This document shows, piece after piece, positions 22,919 through 34,326 of a stretch of 64,000 bases of DNA (within the stretch, counting starts at the first letter, position 1; every line of letters starts with the position of its first letter). A program made the translations under genes and the position numbers. A model generated the notes under the pieces. The model made no database searches, had not been told where the DNA came from, and saw nothing but the letters and a program-made list of their open reading frames with translations. Origin of the DNA: Tamarix chinensis (lineage: Eukaryota; Streptophyta; Magnoliopsida; Caryophyllales; Tamaricaceae); assembly GCA_030549775.1 (NCBI GenBank), contig CM060175.1, forward strand, positions 39,049,915 through 39,113,914. Reading direction: 5' to 3'.

Positions 22919-23669
22919 AGTAATACCCCAACTCGATACGAGCACATAGGAGTTACCCTAAAGTGATTTGGATTGATCGGTTGATCCCACAAAGCAATAT
23001 GAGTTCTTTTTACGTGCTTTTGTCATCCCTCATGTTCTTCTCAAGAAATTTTAGAAAATTTTTGAAACTTAACAAGAGGGTCACCCATCTTAAAAGTTTC
23101 TCCACATTAAGCATGATTAACCATAGACTTTCCACGAAGGTATCACCAATAAAATGATATACCATATTAATATAAGTAGTTATATCAAGTCTTATTACTC
23201 TCCCCTCAATTTGGGGGTATTATATTCACCCCCGCTCAAAGAATGCAATGCCCTCACTACACTTCGACCACTGAGTATATCATAATAGTATATCCAAAGA
23301 ATTATCCCACTAGGTAACTAATTATCTCATCCAAGTTAAGCTCGCAGTCACGATTTTTCTTCAATACCATTTGTAACACCCTGAGTCGATAAGACCACAT
23401 ACCTAGAGCAATTTTGGATTGATTGGTTGGCTCCAAAAATCAAAATGTGTCATTTTAGTGTGATTTGTCATCACTCATATGCTTCTTAAGAAATTTCAAA
23501 AAAAAAATTAACAACTTCCCAAGAGAGTCCCCCATCCTAAAAATTATTCCACGACATGCACGTTTAACTGTGGAGCTCTTAAGAAAAAATCACCAATAGG
23601 ATAATATATGTTGATATAAGTAGTCATATAATTCCTTATAACACTCCGCTTAATTTGGGGGGTGTTACA
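22917..23669 (-). mobile_element. TRIM (miniature LTR retrotransposon)
   Basis: Two LTR copies of about 300 bp (about 22919-23226 and 23372-23669) enclose only about 145 bp. They align by eye along their whole length; both contain a GAGGGTCACCCATC-like core and TGTAA(C/T)ACCC..TGTTACA ends. On the minus strand the inner part has a PBS-like TGGTATTGAAG (23359-23369, like the initiator-Met PBS) right after the LTR end, and a PPT-like GAGCGGGGGTG (23227-23237) just before the other LTR. A possible imperfect target duplication is ATATT (22912-22916) / ATATC (23670-23674). The element has no coding sequence, as usual for TRIMs. Confidence 0.75.
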
Positions 23670-23674
23670 ATATC

Positions 23675-24103
23675 ATTGCTAAAAATCCACCCTCATAAAA
23701 TGTAAGAGTAAGGAGTTTCTTGTGCTATATCGGGTTTTATAGGCATTTCATTAAATCTATTTTTTGAAAATCACCAAACCCTTGACCCATTTACTAACAA
23801 AAAAATGTTCCTTATATATTTGATGAGTCTTGTATAGATTTTTGTAATAAGTTAAAGGAAGCTCTGATAACTTCTCCCGTAATGAGATGACATTATTGGA
23901 TTTTGTTGGTGTTGTACTTAAGTAGAGGAAAGAAGGGAAAGTTATATGCTAAATAATATGCTAGTAGGACTCTAGATGATACCTAGATGCATTATTCTAT
24001 AATAAAAATGGAACTCTTGTTTATTTTATATACATTAGACAAATTTTGGTCTCATCTTATTAGTTTGATGGTTATTATTTTCACTAACCATATAGCTCTT
24101 AGA
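23675..24103 (+). pseudogene. pol: Athila pol: reverse transcriptase end and RNase H, first part
   Basis: The plus strand encodes pieces of the RT thumb and RNase H of an Athila-type polyprotein, for example IKDFSKITKPL-like and LKEALITSP-like runs, with several stops and frameshifts. The reading is cut at 24108 by a solo LTR and resumes at 28784 in the same domain. The left end is truncated at the TRIM, so earlier pol and gag are missing. Confidence 0.65.
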
Positions 24104-25958
24104 CATCTTGAAATGCCCCGATAATTCTTAATTTTATAAATTATATTTAAATGAGGTTTTATTAGAAAAATTATTTAAATAAATTATTTTTATTAAAATA
24201 AAAGGATATTTAATTAGGGAAAATCAAAAAGAGATTTATAAGTATTTTAATTAGGAGGAATTTGGGTATTTTAACTAATTAAGCATTGTATTTGGAAATT
24301 AATTAAATAAATTATTTTATTTAAAATAAGAAGGAGAAAATAGTTTCAAATTAATAATAATTTTATAAATAATTTGATTGGATAAAATTAGGGTGTTTTG
24401 CTAATTAAAATGGATTTTATAGGAAATCTTTTAAAAATCATAATTTAGCTTAAAAAGGGATTTAAATATTATTTTATTTAAATATTATAATTTTTAAATA
24501 TCCCAAATATTTTAATAAATTTAAATACCCAAAATAATTATTTTTCTCTTTTCCTTTTTCCTTTTCTTTCTTCCTTTTTCTTCTTTTTCTTTCTCTTTCT
24601 TTCTTTTCTTCTTTTTCTTTTCCTCCCATCTTCCCCATTTGGGCTGCCCTCTCCCGCGGCCCAATTCTTTTCCCTTCTTCCTTTCCTTCGGCTCAGCTAC
24701 ACCGCACACCCTTCGTCCCCCTTCCAGCACCGCGTTTTGATTGTTTTTCCAACGGAATGCAACGTTTCATTTATACATTACTTGCGTCGCCGAACCGCTC
24801 GGTTCTCCCCCTTTTCTTTTCTTTCCCGGCCGACTAGTCCACTCCCCCTCCTCCTTCCTTCTTCCTCCCCTCTCCTCCTTCGATGTTGCTACAACTCCCG
24901 TCCCTAAAAATGGCGGCGTCGGCTACGAGGACTCTAACTGGCCGATTCGCCCCTATTTTTCTTCCTCTCGACTCGCACATTAGCTTGGCATGATCGGTTA
25001 CCCTCAACTCTCGCTCATTCTCTCTCTTTGGCTTCGCGAACCTTCGACCCAACCCAAGCAATCGCCGGCCGACTTCTAATGCCACCCACCCAAACCCTAG
25101 CATCCAACACCATCCTACCGACCTCCAATACCCTAATAAGCCATCTAAACTCAATAAATAGCCTAGTTGTGGACATGTTTGAAGCTTCTTCTTTCTCAAA
25201 ACCCTAAGTGAGAATCGCCCGCCACCGCGACTTCAGACACACTTTTCTCCGTCGTTAGCCAACCTCGACGCCGTTTCTACATCTCAAAATATTCCCTGCA
25301 ACGCCATCTAATTAACTAAACCATTTTCAACCTTCGATTCTTCTTGCACGGGCCTCCATAACCATGCAAAGTTTGCTGCTCATCTCGCTAGAATTTTTTC
25401 CCCGAAACCTTAAACCACCATCTGCTGCCACATACGCCACTTCTGCCACCCTATAAACCACCCAATATCTCCTGCTAAGTCTCCTCCACCGAACCATAAG
25501 CTTATTTTATTTTTCTCCTTTCCCCTTCCCTCTTTTTCTTCATCTTTACCGCTCTTAGATCCATTTTCAGGCCACCGCCGGTTCTGCCTATCCCCACCAG
25601 CCTATGGTTGAACCCTAGACCCTCTCAAATATTTTCCCTATTTTTATAACCTTTAAATTATTTTATTTCAATTATTTGCATATAAATACTATTATTATTA
25701 TTCTTAATATTTATATTTTTAATATACATTATTATTATTATTATTATTAATGCTTTTATTATTATTTATGTTGAGGGCTGTAGTCTATTGTATTTTAACT
25801 CGATTTTATTGCTATTCTTCTTATTATTTCTATATTTACTATTATTAATATTAAAATGTTATAAGTATAATAATTATTATTATTCCTATTTCTAATTTCC
25901 ATTATTCTTATTCCATTATTATTAATACAAATATTTTAACATTAGTTTTGCTAATAAT

Positions 25959-25990
<32 letters not shown>

Positions 25991-26689
25991 TCATCACTAT
26001 TATTATTACTAAATTTGGTTATTTAGTTTACTAATATTATTATTAGCAGTATTATTTTAGTATAAGGGATGAAGCCTTTATTTCACCTTGTTTTTGAATA
26101 ATTTCCTTTTTATTGCTATTATTATTGTTACTATTATTATTCTTATTTATATTCTCATTGATATTATTTTTAGTATCGTGACTATTATTGGGGTAGGGCT
26201 TTTTTAACCCTATATTATCAACGTTTATAATATTTCTATTATTTCTATATCTTTAGCAAAGTTAGAATTTTATTAATGCTATTTTTATTAGTATGTTATT
26301 ATTTGGTTAAAGTCCTAAGGAGGCGTAGGAGCGTGCTCCAAGACCGGTGTCATTTTAGGTAAGGGTTTACTAAGGCCTTTTATGTGATAATGTGCAGTGT
26401 GTGCCTTGTATGTTATGAATCCTATGTTATTATTGTAATTATTACATATTTGGTATGGCATGGAGTTCAAGCATGCTTTTGTGTTGTTATATGGCATGTG
26501 TACTATGTGTATTGGATGATATATGTTGTGATCCTGTAAGACATGCATGTGAGGATGTTGATATGGTTTGTGCGGGAGAAAGGATGAAAAAGGAGGACAG
26601 GGAAAGAAGTTGACCAAGAGATGTGAGTTGACCTAAGTATTTTAATGATTCATGAGTGTAAGAATAAAATGGGAAATGTAGGGTTTTGT

Positions 26690-27290
26690 ATGAGAGAATA
26701 GAATTTATGGTTTGCTTGGGAGAATCTAATTTATGATGTTATTTGGGAGAGTTTAATTTATGATATTATATGGGAGAATCTAATTTATGATTTGATTGGG
26801 AGAATCTAATTTATTATTTGTTTGGGGGAATCCAATTTATGGTTTTGCTTGGGAGATTCTAATTTATGATTTTATGTGGGAGAATCTAACTTATGGTCTT
26901 GTATGGGAAAATCTAATTTATGGTTATGAATGGGATAATTTAATCAATTGTAAGGTAATGATGAATATTTGGTTTGATATGGATTGAATTTAGGGTTTGG
27001 TATGGACGAATCTTTGGGTTTTATATGGTTTGAATTTAGGGTTTGGTATGGGTGAATATTTGGTTTTGGTTGGATTGAATTTAGGATTTTGTATGACGAA
27101 ATCTTGGGTTTTTCATGGTGGTATGAATGGTTGTATGGTGGTATTAGGGTTTGCATGTCGGTATTTATGGTTGTATTGTGGTATTAGGGTTTGCATGATG
27201 GTACTAGTGGTGGTATGGTGGTATTTAATGGTTTTATAATGGTATTAGGGTTGGTATGGGATGTGTAAAGTTTGCATAGGAGTAATTTTA
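26690..27290 (+). repeat. Imperfect tandem repeats GGGAGAATCTAATTTATG and GGTTTGGTATGG
   Basis: About nine units of GGGAGAATCTAATTTATGATT (26690-26960) are followed by units of TGAATTTAGGGTTTGGTATG and GGTATTAGGGTTTGCATG (26985-27260). They sit in the LTR A2 position equivalent to 2290-2560 in A1 but have different unit sequences. Confidence 0.85.
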
Positions 27291-27717
27291 TGTGTGGAAA
27301 GTTGATTTTGGATGTAAGGAAGGTAATGTAAGTGTTGTTTCGGTGTTTGAAAACTTTGGATGAAAAATAGTATGTGGAGTATTATAAGGGTATGGAGTAG
27401 GGGTTGGAACGATTAACTCTGTGTTATTGTGATTAACTAATATTGGAGTGCTATTGGTGATTTGTTGTGGTCAATTAAGGTTTGGAATGGCTAATTATGG
27501 TGGTTTTGGTTAAATAGGGTTTGGAGTGGTTAACTATGGTTTGTTGTGGTTGACTAGGGTTTAGTGTGACTGCTTAGGGTTTTTCTCGTATCAAGTGTAT
27601 TTGGTAATTAAAGTGTAATTGTGATTTGTGATGTGTGATGATTCATGCATGTCTAGGGCAAAAGCTTTTGAATAAGATATTTAAGGCTCTAATCTTTTAA
27701 AGTGGAAGATTATTGAG

Positions 27718-28072
27718 CCGGGTCCAGACCGATCCACCGGTCAGGAATAGTGGTTAGGGTTTTACCTTATGTGCGACTGATCCACCGGTTATAATAGTGG
27801 TTAAGACATGAGGTTCAATATGTGACCAGCCCACCGGTAAAAATAGTGGGGTGAATTGAGCTCAATAAACACAAACCATAATCATTAAAGCTCTTAAAAG
27901 ATACTAATTACCTAAAGTGGAACACCATGCGAGCAGGAACCAGACCGATCCATCGGTCAGGAATAGTGGTTAGGGTTGTACCCTATATGTGACTGATCCA
28001 CTGTTAATAATAGTGGTTAGGGCATGATGCTCTATGTGTGACCGGCCCACCGGCTATAATAGTGGGGTATTC
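27718..28072 (+). repeat. Six hairpin-type repeats (3+3) in LTR A2
   Basis: Units of GACCGATCCACCGGT-N-AATAGTGG lie at about 27726, 27776, 27822, 27944, 27996 and 28040. CCAC and GTGG flank loops of about 9-12 nt (for example CCACCGGTTATAATAGTGG). The two triplets are separated by a spacer with AAAGATACTAATTACC, matching the spacer in LTR A1. Confidence 0.85.
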
Positions 28073-28788
28073 CTGTACTCGCATGGATTGATAAAATGGC
28101 ATGACGTGTATCGACTTACGATGAAAGAAAGATTAAACCATTAATCCATATCTTTTTGGGCTTGATATATGGACTTGTTGATATTATGCTATGGATTTCA
28201 TTATATGCTTTGATGTATCACATGTGTAGTTTGAAATTTTATGCTGATTATTATCTTGCATGATTCGATGTGTGAATGTGTCGGCCTTAGTATTCGGTTA
28301 CCTTACTCAGTACGTAGCGTACTGATCACCCGTTTCATGGGTGCTGCTCATTCCCACGAGTAGTATGCCCTTCTGATTTGTGCAGGTGGGCGAGACATCA
28401 GTTGGGGTTGTGTGTTGAGGTTGTGGTTGGCTCGAGTTTGAGAGAGTTGTGGCCATATTTTAGTCTTTATGTGATTCTATTTCCTTTTATTAATCTTTTA
28501 TCGGTTGTAACTATTTCTCTTCTTAAGTTGAATAACAATTCTTTATGCATACTATGAATTTGTTTTACAACCGTTTAATGCTTATTTGGAGTTTAGGTTG
28601 TCTTGATTTGTAATTGAATGTTAATATTTTCTTAGCCTTAGCACTTGGTACTGAAACAGTTGGAGAGAACCGATTTGGTACTAAGTGTGGCGGTAATATC
28701 CTCAGAATTCACGGGTTTTAAATATTTCTATTTTGATTACTTCCGCTTTTTTTTTAAAAAATAGTGAATTTTGGGGTGTTACACATCT

Positions 28789-30420
28789 ATTAGCTAAGAA
28801 GGATGCCAAGTCGTAATTGATTATATGTATCCTATTATTGTAAGAATTTGATTTGGAGATAAAAGAGAAAAGAGGTACTTAAAATGTGGTACTCTAGGCT
28901 TATTCAAAAGATGTATAAAGACAAAGGGATGAGGATTCATTTGATGATTGTCTCCAAATGATAGTATCTTTGCTATAACAAGCCTTCAAGTTTCCTAGTT
29001 TGTAGGTTTTGTAAACTACATATTATGTGAGGTGTTACCACCAGATATGTCCTATCAATGATGCAAGAAAATCATTTTAGATGTTAATCACTACTACTGA
29101 GATGATCCTTTTCTCTATAAGTGTTATGTAGTTAAAATCTATAGAATTTGCTTGCCTAAAAAGGAAATACAAGTCATATCCCACTTCCACTCTTCACTAT
29201 ATAGGAGTCATGCAAGTATGTCCAAAACAGCTGCAAAGGTGTTACAAGTAGGATTATTCTGGCCTTCACTCTTCAAAGATGTGAGGAATTATGTGCTTTG
29301 TTGTGATCATTGTCAGAGAACCAGAAAAATCTCAAGGAGGAATGAAATTCCATTGAACAACATATCTAAAGTTGAACTCTTTGATGTGTGGGGGGTTAAT
29401 AGGACATTTTCTATCATCACATAACAACAAATATATCTTCGTAGGAGTGAATTACATCTCAAAATGGGTTAAAAAATTTGGATCTCCAATGAATGATGTG
29501 GTAGTAGTCATTAAGCTATTTTAGAAGATTATATTCCCACAATTTGGTGTCCTAGAGCACTAATAATCGATGGAGGATCTCATTTTGCAAATAGGGTTCT
29601 AAGCACACTCCTGAGGAAATATGGCATGACCTACAAGATGGCTACACTTTATCTCCCACGAAAGAGTGGCCAAATGTAAATAAAAAATGGGGAGATTAAG
29701 GGAATTCTAGAAAGGACGGTGTTTAAGTTAAGAAAAGATTGGTATATGAGGTTGGATGTTGTCTTATGGGCTTATCAAACAACTTACAAGACTCCTATAG
29801 GCACGACATCTTTTCAAATATTTTATGTAAAACCATGTCATATGCTAGCTAAAATGGAAAATTAGGCACATTTGGCTATTAAAAGTACTCATATGGATTT
29901 GATAGAAGCGAGATAATGGAGAAAACATCAACTTAATGAACTTGATGAGTTAAGGATTGATGCATATGACAATGCCAAAATATATAAACATAGAATAAAG
30001 AAGTGGCATGCCAAACACATTCTCTATAAGGAGTTCAATAAAGGAGACTTGGTGCTTTTATTCAACCCCCGTCTCAAGCTATTTTTTAGTAAGCTTTGAT
30101 CTAGACGGTCTGGACCATTCCACGTGAGTTTAATATATCAATTTGGAATAATTGAAATATAGAGCAAGGTGATGGGATCCTTTAAGGTCAATGGCCAAAG
30201 GTTGAAGCATTATATAAAGGGATCTCCAATTGAAAAGTTGGGTGCCTTAACCATAAAAGGAGTTAATCTTGAGAAATTAAACAAGCGCTTTTTGGGAGGC
30301 AACCCAAATCTTTGTGTACTTTTGTTTATCTTTTATTTTAATGTTCCTTCTCTTTGCAATACTTTACCAAGCACTTTTACGATGGATGTGTTATTTATAG
30401 AAGGAATATTTGGATATTAG
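28789..30420 (+). pseudogene. pol: Athila pol: RNase H end and integrase
   Basis: The sequence resumes the Athila RNase H right after the CATCT duplication. The integrase zinc-binding region has the HHCC pattern (HFHSSLYRSH then CCDHCQRT, 29175-29320). The core follows (WGVNRT, then IIDGGSHFANR-like near 29570). In the usual D,D,E core the first Asp sits in W-G-I-D, but here the frame reads G-V-N, so a catalytic residue appears lost. The end has FKVNGQRLKHY near 30181 and RFLGGNPN near 30285, typical of Athila. In-frame stops confirm inactivity. Confidence 0.85.
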
Positions 30421-31170
30421 GTCCAAAAAGGGGATAATGTAAGAATAAATCAAGCTGACACAGCCGACGCACTAGCAATTGCAAGCCCATACCCCTCAAA
30501 TGTAGAGAGGATGGAACTTGCATAGCTCACCCGTGCTAATATTTCACGCCCATTCCTTTTTAATGTAGAGAGGAAAAAACGCCCATAGCTGGCATGTGCC
30601 AATCTTACACACCTATACCCCTCGGATGCTAAGTGGAGGGAACGTGCATGCATCATCCATGCAAATCTCACATGCTTATGCCCCTCAAATGCTGAGATGG
30701 TAGAATGAGCATGGCTCACCTATGTATAGAGAATACACTCATGCCTCTTGCTTCATTAATTCAAGCTCACAAAACTCGTACCTTATTATTCGCCTAAGAA
30801 AATTCCTCTTACCTCTCTCGTCACATTCAACCATGTACTTCAAACCTTTCATCACCGTCCACACCACCTGTGCCCTACATTTGCAAGTCGTGCACACCCT
30901 CGCCACCATCCACACCACATGTGTTTAATATCAATGAGGTCTCACAACCTCACCTATTGGTTCCTTCTACACTTCCCTCATGCACACACACATTTCACAC
31001 CCCCACCACCATCCACATGACCAATGCCTTACATCTACAAGTCTTGCACACCTAGCTAGGACACATACACAATGCACTTCCTTCACACACACATAACCAT
31101 ATACAACCATTTAAATATTCTTCCAGGTTTATTATGATTTAAAATATTTATTATTCTATATTACCACCTA
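30421..31170 (+). other. Spacer between Athila pol and env-position ORF
   Basis: Contains a diverged repeat of about 60-70 bp built on CTCACCCGTGCTAAT..CATGC..ATGCCCCTCA (30480-30725) and CCACCATCCACACCACATG-like repeats (30850-31050). The short ORFs are not convincing. Confidence 0.5.
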
Positions 31171-31189
31171 GTCCGGTTTGTCCCTTTTA

Positions 31190-32540
31190 TTGAAAACAAC
31201 ACTAGGACATGACACGACCAAAACAGACCAGAGCTCAAGGAAATGATAATGAAGGTAAAGCATCCCAACCGCCACAAACTTATGGCAAAGGTAAAATAGC
31301 AAATGCACCCCTCCCGAATCAATATGGAATAGTCTTTGCTAATGCAACTAACAAAGACCATTTTTTGTGTTATATCAAGGAAGATCATGACCACTTGATA
31401 CATTGATTGGTCATACCTTGAGACATTATGTCTCTATAAGGATGTTAACTACATATTGGGTAAAGACAGTTTAGATGTTTTCATTACCCATGCCGATCAT
31501 ACTAGTAAAGGACTTACTCTCAAATTCCTTATATTATTTCACTTTGATTGCATAAACAACAATATATCCTTCGAAATACTTAATAATTCCCATATTGTGT
31601 ATCTATATCATTTTCGTGATTTGCTTCATTTCCTTATCATTAGGTACCACACTTGTGATGACCCCAAATTATGGGATCCATGAGATTTTTGGGTAAAATT
31701 ACATTACCCGAATAAGGTGCACCCCTCTCTCATTACCCGAATAAGTTGCTCCCCTCCACCTTTTAAAGGCCATAATACCAAAGCCTCATTGATCTATAAC
31801 CATAACTTTAGACATATCTAAAGGTTGTTGGCAAGGCCTCTTTTTGGTAGGGGTGAAAGCTGAGAGAATGTGAGAAAAGTTGACTTATTTGGCTTGACCT
31901 ATATGCTAAGAGATGTTGTCATTGATGGAGGCTACCTCCTCACTAAACATCTAAGAAGTATAGAAAATCACTTGGCTAGAGACATTATTATAGGGGGTGT
32001 TATCATATTTATCACTCGTCAGATGGGATACACCTTGATCATATCCTGGCTAATGTGTGAAGGGAATTCCTAAGGCTACTTAATTACACCAAAAATGATT
32101 TATCATTAGGGTAGTCACTTTAAATTGGTGTATAACCAAGAAGTGTGGTATCCCATTTATAATAAATCCTTCACTACTATCATTGATAACATATTATCTA
32201 ATTCGCTTCCATTCGCTACTAGACCTTACCCTGGTCACCCTTATCCCCAACCTATTGATGACCCTCCTACCCATACCAGTGAGCAATATAGCCCACCAAT
32301 TGTTGCTCCTCCTTCATTGCTATCCTTTGACACTACACATGGCCCCTCCTCCTCTAACCTATTATGGGATGTCCATTTTTATTAAATTGATGCGCAATTC
32401 AACATACCTGAATCCCAAGTTGCTAGCCACTGGGAGTCTTTTTCCCCTATTAACCACATTAACACAATGATACAACAAATGTATCAATGACATCTTGAGC
32501 ACAAATACCCACGACCTCCACCACCATAAGGTTTCGCATC
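31190..32540 (+). pseudogene. Athila env-position ORF remnant
   Basis: Begins near 31209 with a basic, polar leader (MTRPKQTRAQG) and continues through several frames with stops. Readable pieces include a segment at 31870-32073 (VDLFGLTYMLRDVVIDGGYL) and a Pro-rich tail at 32220-32350. It ends before the conserved Athila sequence CATTGAGGACAATGTG at about 32570. The order pol, this ORF, GAGGACAATGT is diagnostic of Athila. Its protein function is unknown. Confidence 0.6.
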
Positions 32541-33013
32541 TATTCCCAATTGTTTGCTTCTTTCCCACACATTGAGGACAATGTGTTCTTTAAGTATGAG
32601 TGTTTCATTAGTCACTACCATCTATGTTTCATTTCTTTATCTTGCCTTATTCTATTGCTCCAACCTTATTTTTCTTGCCGCTTTCTTTTTTAATTTATTT
32701 AGTATGCTTATTTTGGTGTGTTATTGTATATTCTCTCCTTTTGGTATATTTATATCGATATGATTATCCTTTTTTTATCCATATTTTTTTAAAAAATAAG
32801 AAATTTGGCATATGATAGGCTAATGATGAAAATTTTGATAGGATTCTCTACACATCTTAGTAATACATTAGCGAGACTAATAGATTGTCGGCGTGTCCAA
32901 AGAAAAGAACCTTTCAAGTATTCTTTTAGTGTGAACTTTCTAATCGATGGACTCTCAAACTATTTATTATTCTATTACTCTATTGGCTTATATTCATTGA
33001 TTTTCTCATCTAA
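32541..33013 (+). other. Athila 3' untranslated region, part before the nested insertion
   Basis: Starts with the Athila box TTGAGGACAATGTG..TTTAAGTATGAGTG (32569-32602). The following AT-rich sequence has no supported ORF. It is interrupted at 33018 by a Ty3 element and continues at 37734. Confidence 0.6.
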
Positions 33014-33639
33014 ATTGATGAAATACCTCATGTTTTTTTTTAATGTTATAGAATGAAAAATTTTGGTGTTTAATAAAATTTGATAATTTTTTATCTTGAT
33101 TTGGAACTATAATTAGGTATGATGCAAATATGGATTTGAGTAAAGTTTTAAATTTTGAATAAAAAAAGATTTTAGGTGGACTGATCGATTGGTTCATTAT
33201 TTCAACTATGGGGTTTGTTTGAACAAACCGATCAAATGGTCTATAGAACAATCGATTGGTTAGCCAAACTAATTGACTGATTCGTCAGTCTAAATACTTT
33301 TTGAAGCTTGATATTTTTTGAGAAATTTATTATATCAAAAAGGAACTTTAATAATCTAACTCTAAACTATTATAGAGTAATTCTTAATCCTTTTTTATCA
33401 TTTATTCAACTTTAGTTAGTGCCTCTACCAGATTTGAGGGGTAGGATAACCTCACTCTTGTCTTCTTCTTCCTCTCGTCTCTATACACCTTTCAAAGAAT
33501 AATTTGATTCCATATTATCCTTACTTGGCTCAGAGATTCCTTCCCATGCTAATCTTCCATTACCCTTCTTGTGTTCAATATTTTTTATGAACTTAACTTC
33601 CATTCTCCAGAAAATTACTATTTAAGGCCTACCAATAGA

Positions 33640-34180
33640 ACTATCACATGTGCATAATGTCTTCCACATATATCAACTAAGGGATTCATAGTAGATACTT
33701 CATATGTCATCCATCCAAAGTCATTAGAGCTTGATGAGTCTCTAACATATAAAGAATGGCTAGTAAACATTTTGGAAATAAAGAGCCAAGCAATGCACAC
33801 AAAGAACGTTCTACTAGTAAAGGTTATTTAGTCATGACATGGTGCTAAGGAGGCCACTTGGGAGGCTAAGGAGGAGATCCAAGCAAAGTATCTAGAGTTC
33901 TTCATACTGGTGGAATTTTCACACATGCATAATGTCTTCCACATATCCTAGTTGAGGAAGTACATAGTGAATCATTCATATGCCATCAACTGGAGTCGTT
34001 GGAGCTTAACGATTCTCTAATTTACAAAGAATGACTAGTAATAATTCTAGACACAAATACCTGAATTACGCACACAAAGAGCATCTCGCTAGTAAATGTC
34101 ATTTGGTCATGAAATAATGCTGAGGAGGGCACTTAGGAGGATGAGGAGGGTATTCGAGCAAAGTAACCAGATTTGCTCAT
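33640..34180 (+). pseudogene. pol: Duplicated Tekay/Del-type pol C-terminus
   Basis: Two adjacent copies of about 260 bp encode the same end of pol. The first reads SLELDESLTYKEWLVNILE, then HTKNVLLVKVI, then ATWEAKEEIQAKY (33690-33900). The second starts again with CATGCATAATGTCTTCCACA (33922) and reads the same region with more stops. The T.W....EE...KYP pattern is the usual end of Tekay/Del-like polyproteins. Duplication probably came with the deletion that removed the rest of the element. Confidence 0.8.
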
Positions 34181-34326
34181 CTAGTGTGGTATCTATTGAT
34201 TTGATCTTTTATTTTAAGGGGGTAGTAACCCCTTTTGTCGAATGTGTGAACTATTTTTAGTTATATAATGTGTCTGAACCTTGTTTAGTAGGCATTAGGG
34301 ATACAACCTCTTTAAAGGGGTAGTGC

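Larger units (their letters stand above)
24104..28788 (+). mobile_element. Solo LTR of family A (copy 2) inserted in Athila RNase H, with target duplication
   Basis: The LTR runs from 24109 (TGAAATGCCCC) to 28783 (GGGGTGTTACA), 4675 bp. It is flanked by the perfect 5-bp repeat CATCT at 24104-24108 and 28784-28788. It shares the order of LTR A1: pyrimidine-rich GC zone (24540-25560), TTA zone (25680-26200), the CTCCAAGACCGG..TTTTAGGTAA box (about 26336), tandem repeats (26690-27280), 3+3 hairpin repeats (27720-28070), the TACTGATCACCC..TTCATGGG box (about 28318) and GTGTGGCGGTA near the end. The extra kilobase relative to A1 comes partly from the tandem-repeat zone. Confidence 0.92.

Noticed and set aside
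26315..27239. ORFs on both strands built of repeated motifs (WENLIYG, GVYGL and similar)
   Set aside because: Products of the tandem repeats in LTR A2.
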